Positions 26,196 to 35,241 of a stretch of 64,000 nucleotides of DNA are shown in pieces. The stretch is from Pseudophaeobacter profundi. Lineage in GTDB: Bacteria > Pseudomonadota > Alphaproteobacteria > Rhodobacterales > Rhodobacteraceae. The stretch's first letter is position 1. Every line of letters begins with the position of its first letter. The notes below the pieces were generated by a model. The model saw only the letters and a program-made list of their open reading frames with translations, did not search any database and was not told the DNA's origin. The stretch lies in the NCBI RefSeq assembly GCF_029697505.1, contig NZ_JARJEF010000003.1, positions 248,001 through 312,000 of the forward strand, given 5' to 3'. The position numbers and the translations under genes were made by a program.

Positions 26196-26218
26196 AAGGC
26201 GGCTTTGTGGGCCGCCTT
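26196..26218. terminator. Terminator between grpE and mutS
   Basis: AAGGCGGC (26196-26203) and GCCGCCTT (26211-26218) form an 8-bp stem between two convergent genes. A T-rich stretch follows on both strands, so it can serve both. Confidence 0.75.
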
Positions 26219-26221
26219 CTG

Positions 26222-28858
26222 TTATTTTGCTGTGTCTTTCAGTTGGTAGAGCAGGTCTAGGGCTTCACGTGGTGTTAGCTCATCCGGGTGAATTTCTGAC
26301 AGCAGCTGTTCCACCGGGGAAGGGCCTGATGGGGCTTTTTCCTGTGGCGGTGGGGCGGCGGCAAAAAGTGGCAGGTCATCGATCTGGATTTTGACACCGG
26401 CACCTTCGCGGCTGCCTTTTTCCAGCATATTCAACACATCGCGGGCCCGGGCGACAACGCTGGCAGGCAGGCCGGCCAATTGTGCCACCTGCACACCATA
26501 AGACCGGTCAGCGGCGCCTTTGGTGACCTCGTGCAGGAAAATCACTTCGCCTTCCCATTCCTTGACCGCGACGGTGGCGTTTTCGACACCGTTGAGTGTG
26601 TTCGAGAGCTGGGTCAATTCGTGGTAGTGGGTGGCAAAGAGGGCCCGGGACCGGTTCACCTCGTGCAGGTGTTCTAGGGTGGCCCAGGCGATGGAGAGCC
26701 CGTCATAGGTGGCGGTGCCGCGGCCGATTTCGTCGAGAATGACCAGGGCGCGGTCGTCAGCCTGGTTGAGGATGGCGGCGGTTTCGACCATTTCGACCAT
26801 GAAGGTGGAGCGGCCACGGGCCAAATCATCCGAGGCTCCGACGCGGCTGAAGAGCTGGCTGATCAACCCGATATGGGCCGTTTCACATGGCACATAGCTG
26901 CCCATTTGGGCCAGCAGGGCGATCAAGGCGTTCTGGCGCAGGAAAGTCGATTTACCGGCCATGTTGGGGCCGGTTAACAGCCAGACGGCGGCGCCATCTG
27001 TGGCGCTGAGATTGCAGTCATTGGCGACAAATGTATCGCCGCCCTGCTGGCGCAGGGCGCGTTCCACAACCGGGTGACGCCCGCCGGTGATGTCAAAGGT
27101 GCGCGAGGTGTCGACCTTGGGGCGGGCCCAGTTTTCGCCCCGTGCCAGATCGGCAAGGGCGCAGACAAGATCCAGTTCTGCCAGGCCCCGCGCTGCGGTG
27201 TTCAGCCGGGGGGCTTGATCCAGAACTGCCGCAGATAGCCTGGAATAGAGCCGCTTTTCGATCTCTAGCGCACGGCCGCCAGAGTTGAGGATGCGGGTTT
27301 CGATCTCGCTGAGTTCTACCGTGGTGAAGCGCACCTGATTTGCGGTGGTTTGACGGTGGATGAATTTGTCGGAGAGCGGCGGCGACAGCATCTTGTCCGC
27401 ATGGGTTGCGGTGGTTTCGATGAAATAACCCAGCACATTGTTGTGCTTGATCTTGAGCGAGGCAATGCCCGTTTCACTGGCGTAGGTCTGTTGCATGGTG
27501 GCAATGACAGAGCGGCCTTCATCGCGGAGGGTGCGGGCCTCATCCAGGTCGTCGTCATAGCCTGCCGCAATGAAACCGCCATCGCGGGCCAAGAGGGGTG
27601 GTTCGGCAATCAGGGCGCTGTCAAGCAGATCGAGCAGGGCGTCAAAGCCAGTCAGATCCTGGGTTGCGCTGGCAATGAGCGGCGGTAGCTCTTGGTTGTG
27701 ATTGGATGCAGCTATGGCGCTGGCCTGGGCCAATCCGTTGCGGATTGCGGCCAGATCGCGGGGGCCACCGCGATCCAGGGCCAGGCGCGACAGGGCACGG
27801 TCCAGATCGGGGGTTTTGCGCAGGGCGCTGCGCAGCTCTTCGCAGTGCTGGTCGCGGTCCACCATGAAATCCAGTGCCGCCAGGCGGGCATTGATTACAT
27901 CGAGGCTGCGCGAAGGGCTGGAGAGCCGCTGTTCCAGCAGGCGGGCGCCGCCGGGGGTGACGGTGCGGTCGACCACTGCGAGCAGCGATCCTGCCCGCCC
28001 CCCTGAAAGAGAGCGGGTGAGTTCAAGGCTGGCGCGGGTCGAGGCATCAATCTGCACTACCCGATCTTGGGCTTCCTGTTGCGGCGGCTGCAGCAGTGGC
28101 AATTTGCCCTTCTGGGTGATTTCCAGATAGTCGATCAGCGCCCCCATGGCGGAAATTTCGGCGCGGGAAAAGGTGCCAAAACCTTCCAGCGCACTGACGG
28201 AGAACAGATTGCAGATGCGCTTTTCTGCGGCGGTGCTGTCAAAGCTGGCCTTGCCCAGCGGGGTCAGGGGGATCTTGTATTCACTAGCCAGGGGGGCTGC
28301 CGCGTCATAGGAGGTGCCTTCGGCGACGATCAGTTCGGATGGCGCAAGGCGGGCGAGTTCTGGCGACAGCCGCAGCTGGCTGATCGGCATGACGTGAAAA
28401 TCCCCGGTGGAGATATCGGCCCAGGCCAGGGCTGCCTCGTCGCGCAACACGCAGTATGACACCAGAAAGTTATGGCGTCGCGCTTCCAGCAGGGAATCTT
28501 CTGTCAGGGTTCCGGGGGTGACCAGCCGCACCACATCGCGTTTGACCACCGATTTTCCGCCGCGTTTCTTGGCTTCGGCGGGGGTTTCCAGCTGTTCGCC
28601 CACCGCCACGCGAAAACCCTTGCGGATCAGCGTCAAGAGATAGCCTTCGGCGGCATGAAACGGCACGCCACACATCGGGATATCCTGGTCGTTGTGCTTG
28701 CCGCGTTTGGTCAGGGCGATGTCCAGCGCTTCGGCGGCATTGACCGCGTCGTCAAAAAACATCTCGTAGAAATCGCCCATCCGGTAAAACAGCAGCGCAT
28801 CCGGATATTGTGCCTTGATGTCGAGGTATTGCGCCATCATCGGCGTGACTGTGGCCAA
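26222..28858 (-). CDS. mutS: DNA mismatch repair protein MutS
   Basis: Recognises base mismatches and starts repair with MutL. Mismatch-reading FYE lies in YRMGDFYEMFFDD near the N terminus; the ATPase end shows GPNMAGKSTFLRQ, DEIGRGTATYDG and FATHYHEL. The frame continues upstream to 29020, but similarity starts at PMMAQYLDIKAQYPD. The TTG at 28858 is preferred because GGAG lies 7 bases before it; the ATG at 28840 has no ribosome site. That gives 878 residues, normal for the family. It is divergent from maeB. Confidence 0.96.
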   Translation of the reverse strand: MATVTPMMAQYLDIKAQYPDALLFYRMGDFYEMFFDDAVNAAEALDIALTKRGKHNDQDIPMCGVPFHAAEGYLLTLIRKGFRVAVGEQLETPAEAKKRGGKSVVKRDVVRLVTPGTLTEDSLLEARRHNFLVSYCVLRDEAALAWADISTGDFHVMPISQLRLSPELARLAPSELIVAEGTSYDAAAPLASEYKIPLTPLGKASFDSTAAEKRICNLFSVSALEGFGTFSRAEISAMGALIDYLEITQKGKLPLLQPPQQEAQDRVVQIDASTRASLELTRSLSGGRAGSLLAVVDRTVTPGGARLLEQRLSSPSRSLDVINARLAALDFMVDRDQHCEELRSALRKTPDLDRALSRLALDRGGPRDLAAIRNGLAQASAIAASNHNQELPPLIASATQDLTGFDALLDLLDSALIAEPPLLARDGGFIAAGYDDDLDEARTLRDEGRSVIATMQQTYASETGIASLKIKHNNVLGYFIETTATHADKMLSPPLSDKFIHRQTTANQVRFTTVELSEIETRILNSGGRALEIEKRLYSRLSAAVLDQAPRLNTAARGLAELDLVCALADLARGENWARPKVDTSRTFDITGGRHPVVERALRQQGGDTFVANDCNLSATDGAAVWLLTGPNMAGKSTFLRQNALIALLAQMGSYVPCETAHIGLISQLFSRVGASDDLARGRSTFMVEMVETAAILNQADDRALVILDEIGRGTATYDGLSIAWATLEHLHEVNRSRALFATHYHELTQLSNTLNGVENATVAVKEWEGEVIFLHEVTKGAADRSYGVQVAQLAGLPASVVARARDVLNMLEKGSREGAGVKIQIDDLPLFAAAPPPQEKAPSGPSPVEQLLSEIHPDELTPREALDLLYQLKDTAK

Positions 28859-29007
28859 AAGAGATCTCCGCGTATCGGGGTGGGTTTTGTCGGGCGACCA
28901 TACAAACCGCCGACCTGCGACGAAAGGTGAAAACGTATAGTCGTTGTGGCAACCCACGGGCTGGGCTATGAAGTTCCAGCGCCCTTGGAAAAAGAACGAC
29001 GGATACG

Positions 29008-31263
29008 ATGCCCAAAGCAAAGATCACTGATGAAGAAGCCCTCGCCTTTCACCTGGATCCAACGCCAGGGAAATGGGAGATCAATGCCACCGTTCCGATG
29101 ACGACGCAGCGCGATCTGTCGCTGGCCTATTCGCCCGGTGTGGCGGTCCCCTGCGAGGCGATCGCCGCCAACCCCGAAACTGCCTATGACTATACCAACA
29201 AGGGCAACCTTGTGGCGGTAATTTCAAACGGCACGGCGGTTCTGGGTCTGGGTAATCTTGGCGCGCTAGGGTCGAAACCGGTGATGGAGGGCAAATCTGT
29301 TCTCTTTAAACGCTTTGCCGATGTGAATTCGATTGATATCGAGCTGGACACCGAAGACCCGGATAAATTCATCGAAGCCGTGCGCCTGATGGGGCCAACA
29401 TTTGGCGGCATCAACCTCGAAGATATCAAGGCACCTGAATGTTTCATCATTGAGCAGAAGCTCAAGGAAGAGATGGATATTCCGGTGTTCCACGATGACC
29501 AGCACGGTACAGCGGTGATCTGTGCGGCAGGGCTGATCAATGCGCTGCATATTTCGGGCAAAAAGATCGAAGACGTGCGCATCGTTCTGAACGGGGCAGG
29601 GGCGGCTGGTATCGCCTGCATCGAACTGCTGAAACGCATGGGCGCGCGGCACGAAAACTGCATCGTCTGCGACACCAAAGGCGTGATCTATCAGGGCCGG
29701 ACCGAGGGCATGAACCAGTGGAAATCGGCCCATGCTGTAACCACGGACCTGCGGAGCCTGGAGCAGGCGATGGAGGGGGCCGATGTTTTCCTTGGCGTAT
29801 CGGTCAAGGGTGCGGTGACCCAGGATATGGTCAAATCCATGGCCGACAATCCGGTCATTTTCGCCATGGCCAACCCTGACCCGGAAATCACCCCGGAAGA
29901 GGCCCACGAGGTGCGCGTTGATGCCATCGTGGCCACTGGACGGTCCGATTATCCCAATCAGGTCAACAACGTGCTGGGCTTTCCCTATCTGTTCCGGGGG
30001 GCGCTGGATATCCACGCCCGCGCCATCAATGACGAAATGAAGATCGCCTGCGCCCATGCGCTGGCCGCTCTCGCGCGCGAAGACGTGCCGGATGAGGTGG
30101 CGCTGGCCTATGGCAAATCGCTGACCTTTGGTCGCGACTATATCATCCCCACGCCTTTTGATCCGCGTCTGATCCACCGTATTCCACCCGCCGTGGCCAA
30201 GGCGGGCATGGATACCGGTGCTGCGCGCCGCCCGATTATCGACATGGAGGCCTACGAGGTTGGTCTGAAGGGGCGGATGGATCCGACTGCCTCTATCCTG
30301 CGCGGTCTCAACGCACGGGCGCGTTCCGCGCAAAGCCGGATGATCTTTGCCGAAGGTGATGATCCACGGGTGCTGCGCGCCGCTGTCAACTACCAGCGGT
30401 CTGGCTTTGGCAAGGCACTGGTGGTGGGGCGCAATGAAGACGTAAAGCAAAAGTTGGAAGCCGCCGGTCTCGGCGATGCCGTGCGCGAGCTTGAGATCGT
30501 CAATGCCGCCAACACCAGCCATTTTGAAGTCTATAAAGACTTTCTTTACAAGCGTTTGCAGCGCAAAGGTTTTGATCGCAAGGATGTGCACCGCCTGGTC
30601 GGGCGCGACCGGCATGTGTTTTCTGCCCTGATGCTGGCCCATGGCCATGGGGACGGTCTTGTCACCGGTGCGACACGCAAATCGGCGCATATTCTGGATC
30701 AGATCAACCATGTGTTTGACGCCGACAGCAGCCATGGCGCCGCCGGGGTGACCGCACTCTTGCACAAGGGGCGGATTGTGCTGATCGGCGATACCTTGGT
30801 GCATGAATGGCCCAATGAAAACGACCTGGCCAATATTGCCGAACGTGCCGCTGGTGTGGCACGCCATATGGGGTTGGAGCCTCGGGTGGCCTTTGTCAGC
30901 TTCTCGACCTTTGGCTATCCGGTTTCGGAACGGGCCGAAAAAATGCACCTGGCTCCAGCCGAGCTGGACCGCCGCAGGGTGGATTTTGAATATGAAGGCG
31001 AGATGACCGTTGATGTGGCGCTCAACGCTGCCGCGCAAGACGCCTATCCCTTCCAGCGCCTGACTGGTCCGGCCAATATTCTAATCGTGCCGGCCCGGCA
31101 CTCGGCCTCTATTTCGGTGAAACTGATGCAGGAAATGGGCGGTGCGACCGTTGTTGGCCCCATCCTTTCGGGCGTGGATAAGCCGATCCAGATTTGCTCC
31201 ACCACCTCCACCGCCAATGACGTGCTGAACATGGCCGTTCTGGCGGCCTGCAATATCGGGTAG
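29008..31263 (+). CDS. maeB: NADP-dependent malic enzyme with phosphotransacetylase-like domain
   Basis: Oxidative decarboxylation of malate to pyruvate. Of 751 residues, the first ~430 are malic enzyme (SPGVAVPCEAI, the metal site FHDDQHGTAV, nucleotide-binding LNGAGAAGIA). The rest resembles phosphotransacetylase (IFAEGDDPRVLRAA, VTGATRKSAHIL). In characterised MaeB enzymes that domain senses acetyl-CoA and controls assembly rather than acting as a transferase. A ribokinase-type gene follows after 5 bases. Confidence 0.95.
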   Translation: MPKAKITDEEALAFHLDPTPGKWEINATVPMTTQRDLSLAYSPGVAVPCEAIAANPETAYDYTNKGNLVAVISNGTAVLGLGNLGALGSKPVMEGKSVLFKRFADVNSIDIELDTEDPDKFIEAVRLMGPTFGGINLEDIKAPECFIIEQKLKEEMDIPVFHDDQHGTAVICAAGLINALHISGKKIEDVRIVLNGAGAAGIACIELLKRMGARHENCIVCDTKGVIYQGRTEGMNQWKSAHAVTTDLRSLEQAMEGADVFLGVSVKGAVTQDMVKSMADNPVIFAMANPDPEITPEEAHEVRVDAIVATGRSDYPNQVNNVLGFPYLFRGALDIHARAINDEMKIACAHALAALAREDVPDEVALAYGKSLTFGRDYIIPTPFDPRLIHRIPPAVAKAGMDTGAARRPIIDMEAYEVGLKGRMDPTASILRGLNARARSAQSRMIFAEGDDPRVLRAAVNYQRSGFGKALVVGRNEDVKQKLEAAGLGDAVRELEIVNAANTSHFEVYKDFLYKRLQRKGFDRKDVHRLVGRDRHVFSALMLAHGHGDGLVTGATRKSAHILDQINHVFDADSSHGAAGVTALLHKGRIVLIGDTLVHEWPNENDLANIAERAAGVARHMGLEPRVAFVSFSTFGYPVSERAEKMHLAPAELDRRRVDFEYEGEMTVDVALNAAAQDAYPFQRLTGPANILIVPARHSASISVKLMQEMGGATVVGPILSGVDKPIQICSTTSTANDVLNMAVLAACNIG

Positions 31264-31268
31264 ATCAC

Positions 31269-32141
31269 ATGGCAATATGGAACCTCGGGTCCATCAATGC
31301 AGATATGGTTTATGCCCTGCCGCACCTACCCGGCGCGGGTGAAACCCTTGCGGCCACCGGGCTGGACCAGTTTCTGGGTGGCAAGGGGGCCAATATGTCG
31401 GTCGCCGCCGCCCGCGCTGGATCGGTGGTGCATCACATTGGCGCGGTTGGCCCCGAAGGCGGCTGGGCGGTGGCACGGCTGATGGAATATGGCGTCGATA
31501 CCCGCCATATAGCCAGTCTCGACCAGCCCACTGGCCATGCCATAATCGCTGTGGACCCTTCCGGCGAAAACCAGATCATCCTGTTTCCCGGTGCCAATCG
31601 GGCCATCGGCCAGGATCAGATCGGTCAGGCACTGAGCGCCGCAAATGCTGGCGACATGCTGGTGCTGCAAAATGAAACAAACATGCAGGCCCAGGCGGCG
31701 CAGATGGCACAAGATCTAGGTCTGAAAGTGGCCTATGCTGCCGCCCCGTTCGACGCAAAGGCAGTGCAGGCCCTGCTGCCCTTTCTCGATCTGTTGTTCC
31801 TGAACGAGGTGGAGGCACAGCAGTTGCAGCAGGCCACCGGCAAGGCCCCCGATGGGCTCGGCATCGCGGATGTGATTGTCACGCTGGGGGCCCGTGGGGC
31901 GCGTCATTACAGCAGCATGACGTCTCTGGTGCAGGATGTACCGGCCCTGCCAGTTACAGCTATCGATACCACCGGGGCCGGTGATACCTTCACGGGCTAT
32001 GTTCTATCCGCATTGGATCGCGGCTTGCCCATGCCACAGGCTCTGGCGCTGGCGGCTCGTGCGGCTGCCCTGATGGTGATGCGTCACGGCACAGCTGATG
32101 TGATTCCCGATCTGAAAGAGGTGCAGAACGCCCGCTTTTGA
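31269..32141 (+). CDS. PfkB-family sugar kinase (ribokinase-like)
   Basis: A 290-residue kinase of the ribokinase/PfkB group. N-terminal substrate region NLGSINADMVYALPHLPGAGET and GGKGANMSVAAARAG are ribokinase-like. The C-terminal catalytic motif is DTTGAGDTFTGYVLSAL, with the base aspartate, and VTLGARGARHY lies before it. Ribose is the likeliest substrate from the family, but no ribose transporter or regulator is next to it. It begins 5 bases after maeB, so it may be co-transcribed. Confidence 0.85.
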   Translation: MAIWNLGSINADMVYALPHLPGAGETLAATGLDQFLGGKGANMSVAAARAGSVVHHIGAVGPEGGWAVARLMEYGVDTRHIASLDQPTGHAIIAVDPSGENQIILFPGANRAIGQDQIGQALSAANAGDMLVLQNETNMQAQAAQMAQDLGLKVAYAAAPFDAKAVQALLPFLDLLFLNEVEAQQLQQATGKAPDGLGIADVIVTLGARGARHYSSMTSLVQDVPALPVTAIDTTGAGDTFTGYVLSALDRGLPMPQALALAARAAALMVMRHGTADVIPDLKEVQNARF

Positions 32142-32157
32142 CGCAGATCCGTCGCGC

Positions 32158-32220
32158 CTTCATTTGGCTCGAAATATCCCGGGGGTGAATTGCGCCTGGG
32201 CGCAAGAGGGGGCTGGCCCC
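32158..32220 (-). repeat. Dispersed hairpin repeat, copy 3 (inverted)
   Basis: Read on the minus strand: GC-rich hairpins (including TTGCGC-CTGG-GCGCAA at 32190-32205), then CACCCCCGGGATATTTCGAG and CCAAATGAAG. This tail is close to copy 1 at 1557-1619 in the opposite orientation. It begins 16 bases after the kinase stop. Confidence 0.6.
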
Positions 32221-32355
32221 ATCGGGGTCCTCACAGGTTTGGTAATGGTCTTTGGTGGGGATAGCCCGTCATCACACACTGCCGATGGCACCAGGGATGT
32301 CCCAAAGCGTGTCACGTAAATTGGGCATGGCGCGTTGCATGGCTGCGACAAGCGT
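32221..32355. other. Non-coding stretch between the kinase gene and the msrA remnant
   Basis: Together with copy 3 of the repeat and the msrA remnant, this fills the 536-base gap between the kinase and the aminotransferase gene. No open frame with coding character is visible. Translation of the minus strand after the remnant's stop gives short peptides (e.g. MPNLRDTLWDIPGAIGSV) that I cannot assign. Confidence 0.5.
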
Positions 32356-32370
32356 CTAAATGACGCTTGT
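32348..32370. repeat. Perfect 9-bp inverted repeat at the end of the msrA remnant
   Basis: ACAAGCGTC (32348-32356) and GACGCTTGT (32362-32370) around TAAAT. The stop codon of the msrA remnant lies at the edge of the loop. It could be a terminator stem or mark the junction where the rest of the gene was lost. Confidence 0.5.
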
Positions 32371-32526
32371 TACCGATGAAAAAATGCTCTCAACGCACCA
32401 GAAACAGCTGCCCACGACGGTCAATGCCTCTATGGCCTGGGTCTTTGCCTCATGGCTGCGCAGGACCAGGGCCAACACCATAAACAGGGTCAGCGCGATG
32501 GGTTTCACAGTGTTCAAATGGGGCAT
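32356..32526 (-). pseudogene. msrA: Peptide methionine sulfoxide reductase A remnant (N-terminal part only)
   Basis: From the ATG at 32526, which has GGAGGG 4 bases upstream, 56 residues are encoded. A signal peptide-like stretch (VKPIALTLFMVLALVL) is followed by VVGSCFWCVESIFSSV, which matches the MsrA active-site region (usually GGCFWCVE). The frame stops at once after this motif, where MsrA normally continues for about 150 residues. The next residues in any frame do not look like MsrA. One glycine of the GGCFW motif is serine here. It is probably a decayed exported MsrA; a genuine short peptide is a less likely alternative. Confidence 0.6.
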
Positions 32527-32677
32527 TGCACCCTCCATCTTGCAGTATTTCCGTACTCTGCGGCGGCAGCGGTATTGCCGCAACCCGGTGACATCAAATC
32601 TCACGCAGAGGTGAGGGCAAGTTACCGCTTGGAAATTGGATCCAATCCTTCTAGCGTGCCGTCAAACGGAGGATACC

Positions 32678-33586
32678 ATGTCAGAAAAAATGAGCACCCA
32701 TCAGGCTGCAGAAGATCAGCGCAACGAAGAGATCCTGATCTATCTGAATGGTAAAATCGTGCCCAAGGCCGAGGCAACGGTCAGCGTTTATGACAGCGGC
32801 TTCATGCTGGGCGATGGGGTCTGGGAAGGGCTGCGGCTGTATAATGGCACATGGGCCTTTATTGACGCCCATCTTGATCGTCTGTTCGAGGCCGCAAAGG
32901 CGATTGACCTGGACATCGGTTTGGACCGAGATGGCGTGAAAAATGCTATATTAGAGACGCAAAAGGCCAATGGCATGACCACAGATGCCCATGCCCGGCT
33001 GATGCTGACGCGGGGGGTAAAGACACGGCCGTTCCAGCATCCGTCCTTGTCGCAGCAGGGGCCGACCATGGTGATCATCATGGAACATTCAAAACCCAAC
33101 CTGCCGCGCCCCATCCGGCTGGCAACCGTGCCGCATCTGCGTGGGCTGCCGATGACCCAGGATCCAAAGCTGAATTCCCATTCCAAACTGAACTGCATCC
33201 TGGCCTGTATCGCAGCGGAGAAGGCCGGTGCGGACGAAGGGCTGATGCTGGATGTGAACGGCTTTGTGAACACCACCAATGCTTGCAACTTTTTCATTGT
33301 GCGCGGCGGTGCCGTTTGGACGTCGACCGGGGACTACTGCATGAATGGCATTACCCGACAAAAGGTCATCGACCTGTGCCGTGCCAATGATATTCCGGTG
33401 TTTGAACGCAACTATTCGCTGGTGGATACCTACGGCGCCGATGAGGCTTTCTTGACCGGTACATTTGGTGCGCAGACCCCTGTGGGGGATATTGATGGCC
33501 GCCAGATCGGCAGCGGGGAAATGGGACCCGTGACCAAGCGTATTCGTGCGCTGTACAAGGACATGATCGAAGCGGAGTGCGCCTGA
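32678..33586 (+). CDS. Class IV PLP-dependent aminotransferase
   Basis: A 302-residue enzyme of the branched-chain / D-amino acid aminotransferase / ADC lyase fold. The opening YLNGKIVPKAEATVSVYDSGFMLGDGVWEGLRLY is typical, and K170 (SHSKLNCILA) is the expected PLP lysine. VNTTNACNFFIV and NGITRQKVIDL follow. The substrate cannot be decided by eye. The ATG at 32678 has GGAGG upstream; the frame opens earlier at 32636. It shares one base with the downstream sulfotransferase-like gene (TGATG), which implies a shared pathway. Confidence 0.88.
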   Translation: MSEKMSTHQAAEDQRNEEILIYLNGKIVPKAEATVSVYDSGFMLGDGVWEGLRLYNGTWAFIDAHLDRLFEAAKAIDLDIGLDRDGVKNAILETQKANGMTTDAHARLMLTRGVKTRPFQHPSLSQQGPTMVIIMEHSKPNLPRPIRLATVPHLRGLPMTQDPKLNSHSKLNCILACIAAEKAGADEGLMLDVNGFVNTTNACNFFIVRGGAVWTSTGDYCMNGITRQKVIDLCRANDIPVFERNYSLVDTYGADEAFLTGTFGAQTPVGDIDGRQIGSGEMGPVTKRIRALYKDMIEAECA

Positions 33587-34299
33587 TGCGGATCGCCATG
33601 TGGTCCGGCCCGCGTAACCTGTCGACGGCAATGATGTATGCCTTTGGCAATCGTGGTGATTGCGCGGTGGTGGATGAACCCTTCTATGCGGCCTATCTGG
33701 CCATGACGGGCCTGACACATCCGATGCAGGCAGAAATCCTGGAAAGCCAACCACAGGATGCCAAAGCCGTGGCAAAGACCCTGTTGGGACCGGTGCCTGC
33801 GGCCAAGCCCTATTTCTATCAAAAGCATATGACCCAGCACATGATCGCCGGGGTGCCGCGGGATTGGATGCGTGAGGTCACAAATGTCTTCCTGATCCGC
33901 CATCCGGCACGGGTCATCGCCTCTTATGCGGCGAAACGAGAGAACCCGACGCTGGATGATATTGGCTTTCGCCAACAGGCAGAGCTGTTTGAGCTGTGCC
34001 AAAGCTGGGGGCAGGTGCCGGTGGTTGTGGATAGTCACGACATCCGCGAAGACCCTGGTGCCAAGCTTCCGCAGCTCTGCGATGCGATTGGCCTGCCGCC
34101 TTCGCCCAAGATGCTGAGTTGGCCCAAGGGCGGCCACCCGGATGATGGCGTCTGGGCCCCTGTCTGGTACGGTGCCGTGTGGAATTCAACGGGTTTTGCC
34201 GGTGCTGAAGGTCCATTGCCGCAAGTGCCTGATACGTTGCGTCCAGTGTTGGATGCAGCTTTGCCTTATTATGAGGCGATGAAGGCGCAAAAGATCTGA
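33586..34299 (+). CDS. Sulfotransferase-like P-loop protein
   Basis: A 237-residue protein with the two PAPS-contact motifs of sulfotransferases: an N-terminal MWSGPRNLSTAMMYAF loop and a central VFLIRHPARVIASY strand-loop-helix. No signal peptide or membrane segment is seen, so it is cytoplasmic. The acceptor is unknown. Its start overlaps the aminotransferase stop, so both should be made together; an aminated then sulfated metabolite is one speculation. Dispersed repeat copy 4 follows. Confidence 0.75.
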   Translation: MRIAMWSGPRNLSTAMMYAFGNRGDCAVVDEPFYAAYLAMTGLTHPMQAEILESQPQDAKAVAKTLLGPVPAAKPYFYQKHMTQHMIAGVPRDWMREVTNVFLIRHPARVIASYAAKRENPTLDDIGFRQQAELFELCQSWGQVPVVVDSHDIREDPGAKLPQLCDAIGLPPSPKMLSWPKGGHPDDGVWAPVWYGAVWNSTGFAGAEGPLPQVPDTLRPVLDAALPYYEAMKAQKI

Positions 34300-34308
34300 A
34301 AGGTATTT

Positions 34309-34371
34309 GCGGGGGCTTTGCCCCCCGCGCCTGGGGGCGCTCCCCCCAAGGTATTTATGGTAAGATGAAAT
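34309..34371 (+). repeat. Dispersed hairpin repeat, copy 4
   Basis: GCGGGGGC-TTT-GCCCCCCGC, a second G/C hairpin (GGGGGCGCTCCCCCC), then AAGGTATTTATGGTAAGATGAAA. The tail closely matches copy 2 (GGTATTTTTAGTAAGATGAA). It sits between the sulfotransferase-like gene and the convergent SCP2 gene. Confidence 0.7.
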
Positions 34372-34374
34372 AGA

Positions 34375-34659
34375 TCAGCCGATCAGTTTTCCCAGCTTCA
34401 TTGCGGTGGTCATATCGCCGGAAATTTTCAACTTGCCCATCATCACCCCGGTCATCGGATTGAGCTTGCCTGTGAGCAGTTTGATCAGATTATCCTGGGT
34501 GAGTTTGATGGTGCAATCGGTGTCGCGATCCGTTGTTGTAGCGCAGCCATCGGCCAGAATGATGACGCCATCTTTGCCACAGTCAAATTTCAGAGATCCT
34601 TCAAAGGTCTTACCGTGAAGCCCGTCAGAAATGCCGTTTGCAATGTCTTGTAGCACCAT
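34375..34659 (-). CDS. SCP2 sterol-binding domain protein
   Basis: A 94-residue single-domain SCP2 protein. The family pattern is visible in GSLKFDCGKDGVIILADG, DCTIKLTQDNLIKLLTGKLNPMTGVMMGKLKISGDM and the closing AMKLGKLIG. Such proteins bind lipids or fatty acyl groups in a hydrophobic tunnel; the ligand in bacteria is usually unknown. The ATG at 34659 is preferred because AAGGGGAC lies 6 bases upstream; an in-frame GTG at 34683 would add 8 residues. Confidence 0.9.
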   Translation of the reverse strand: MVLQDIANGISDGLHGKTFEGSLKFDCGKDGVIILADGCATTTDRDTDCTIKLTQDNLIKLLTGKLNPMTGVMMGKLKISGDMTTAMKLGKLIG

Positions 34660-34782
34660 CGGATTGTCCCCTTGGAATGTCACACAAAGGGATAGGCCAG
34701 CCCGCGATAGCCGACAAGCCTGACGGGGCGGCAGGGGCAGGGCAAAAGGAAAAATGCCCAGAATCAGAGCCTGTTTCGTCGT

Positions 34783-35241
34783 TCAGGCGATGGCTTGAAG
34801 CGTCACGTCGCAGGGGCTGGCGGCAAAGAAGATTGCCAGAACTTCGGCAAAGACATCGGGCGCGCCGGGAACTGCGGCAAACAATGTCATCGAGGATCGC
34901 AGTTTCTTGGCATCGGTTGCACCAAGGATGCTGGCGGCCTCTTGCCCCTGATGGGTCAACATCAGTTGGCTGACTTCAACCAAGCGGGTGCGCAGGGTGT
35001 CGTTACCCAGATAGGCGGTGGCCTCTGCCAGGTCTTCGATACCGTAGAGCTGCGCCATGTGTGACTGGCCCAGTTCGGCCAGCTGGGGAAAGACGAACCA
35101 CATCCAGTGGCCCGTCTTCTTACCCGCGCTCAGCTCTGCCAGGACATCCGGCCAAACGGTATCCTGGGCCTCGACAAACATCTCCAGCTCTTCTTCGAAG
35201 TCGTCTTCGAAATCACCGTCCATGTCGTCAAAGTCGCTCAT
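34783..35241 (-). CDS. DUF1810 family protein
   Basis: A 152-residue soluble protein with a very acidic N terminus ([20 protein letters not shown]) and a DUF1810 domain: [30 protein letters not shown] and a later [15 protein letters not shown]. The molecular function is unknown. It overlaps the argG stop by four bases (ATGA), so it is co-transcribed with argG; a functional link is not established. Confidence 0.9.
   Translation of the reverse strand: MSDFDDMDGDFEDDFEEELEMFVEAQDTVWPDVLAELSAGKKTGHWMWFVFPQLAELGQSHMAQLYGIEDLAEATAYLGNDTLRTRLVEVSQLMLTHQGQEAASILGATDAKKLRSSMTLFAAVPGAPDVFAEVLAIFFAASPCDVTLQAIA

Noticed and set aside
29266-31038. 590-codon leftward open frame opposite maeB
   Set aside because: It is the antisense shadow of a well-conserved malic enzyme, with histidine- and proline-rich composition typical of such shadows.
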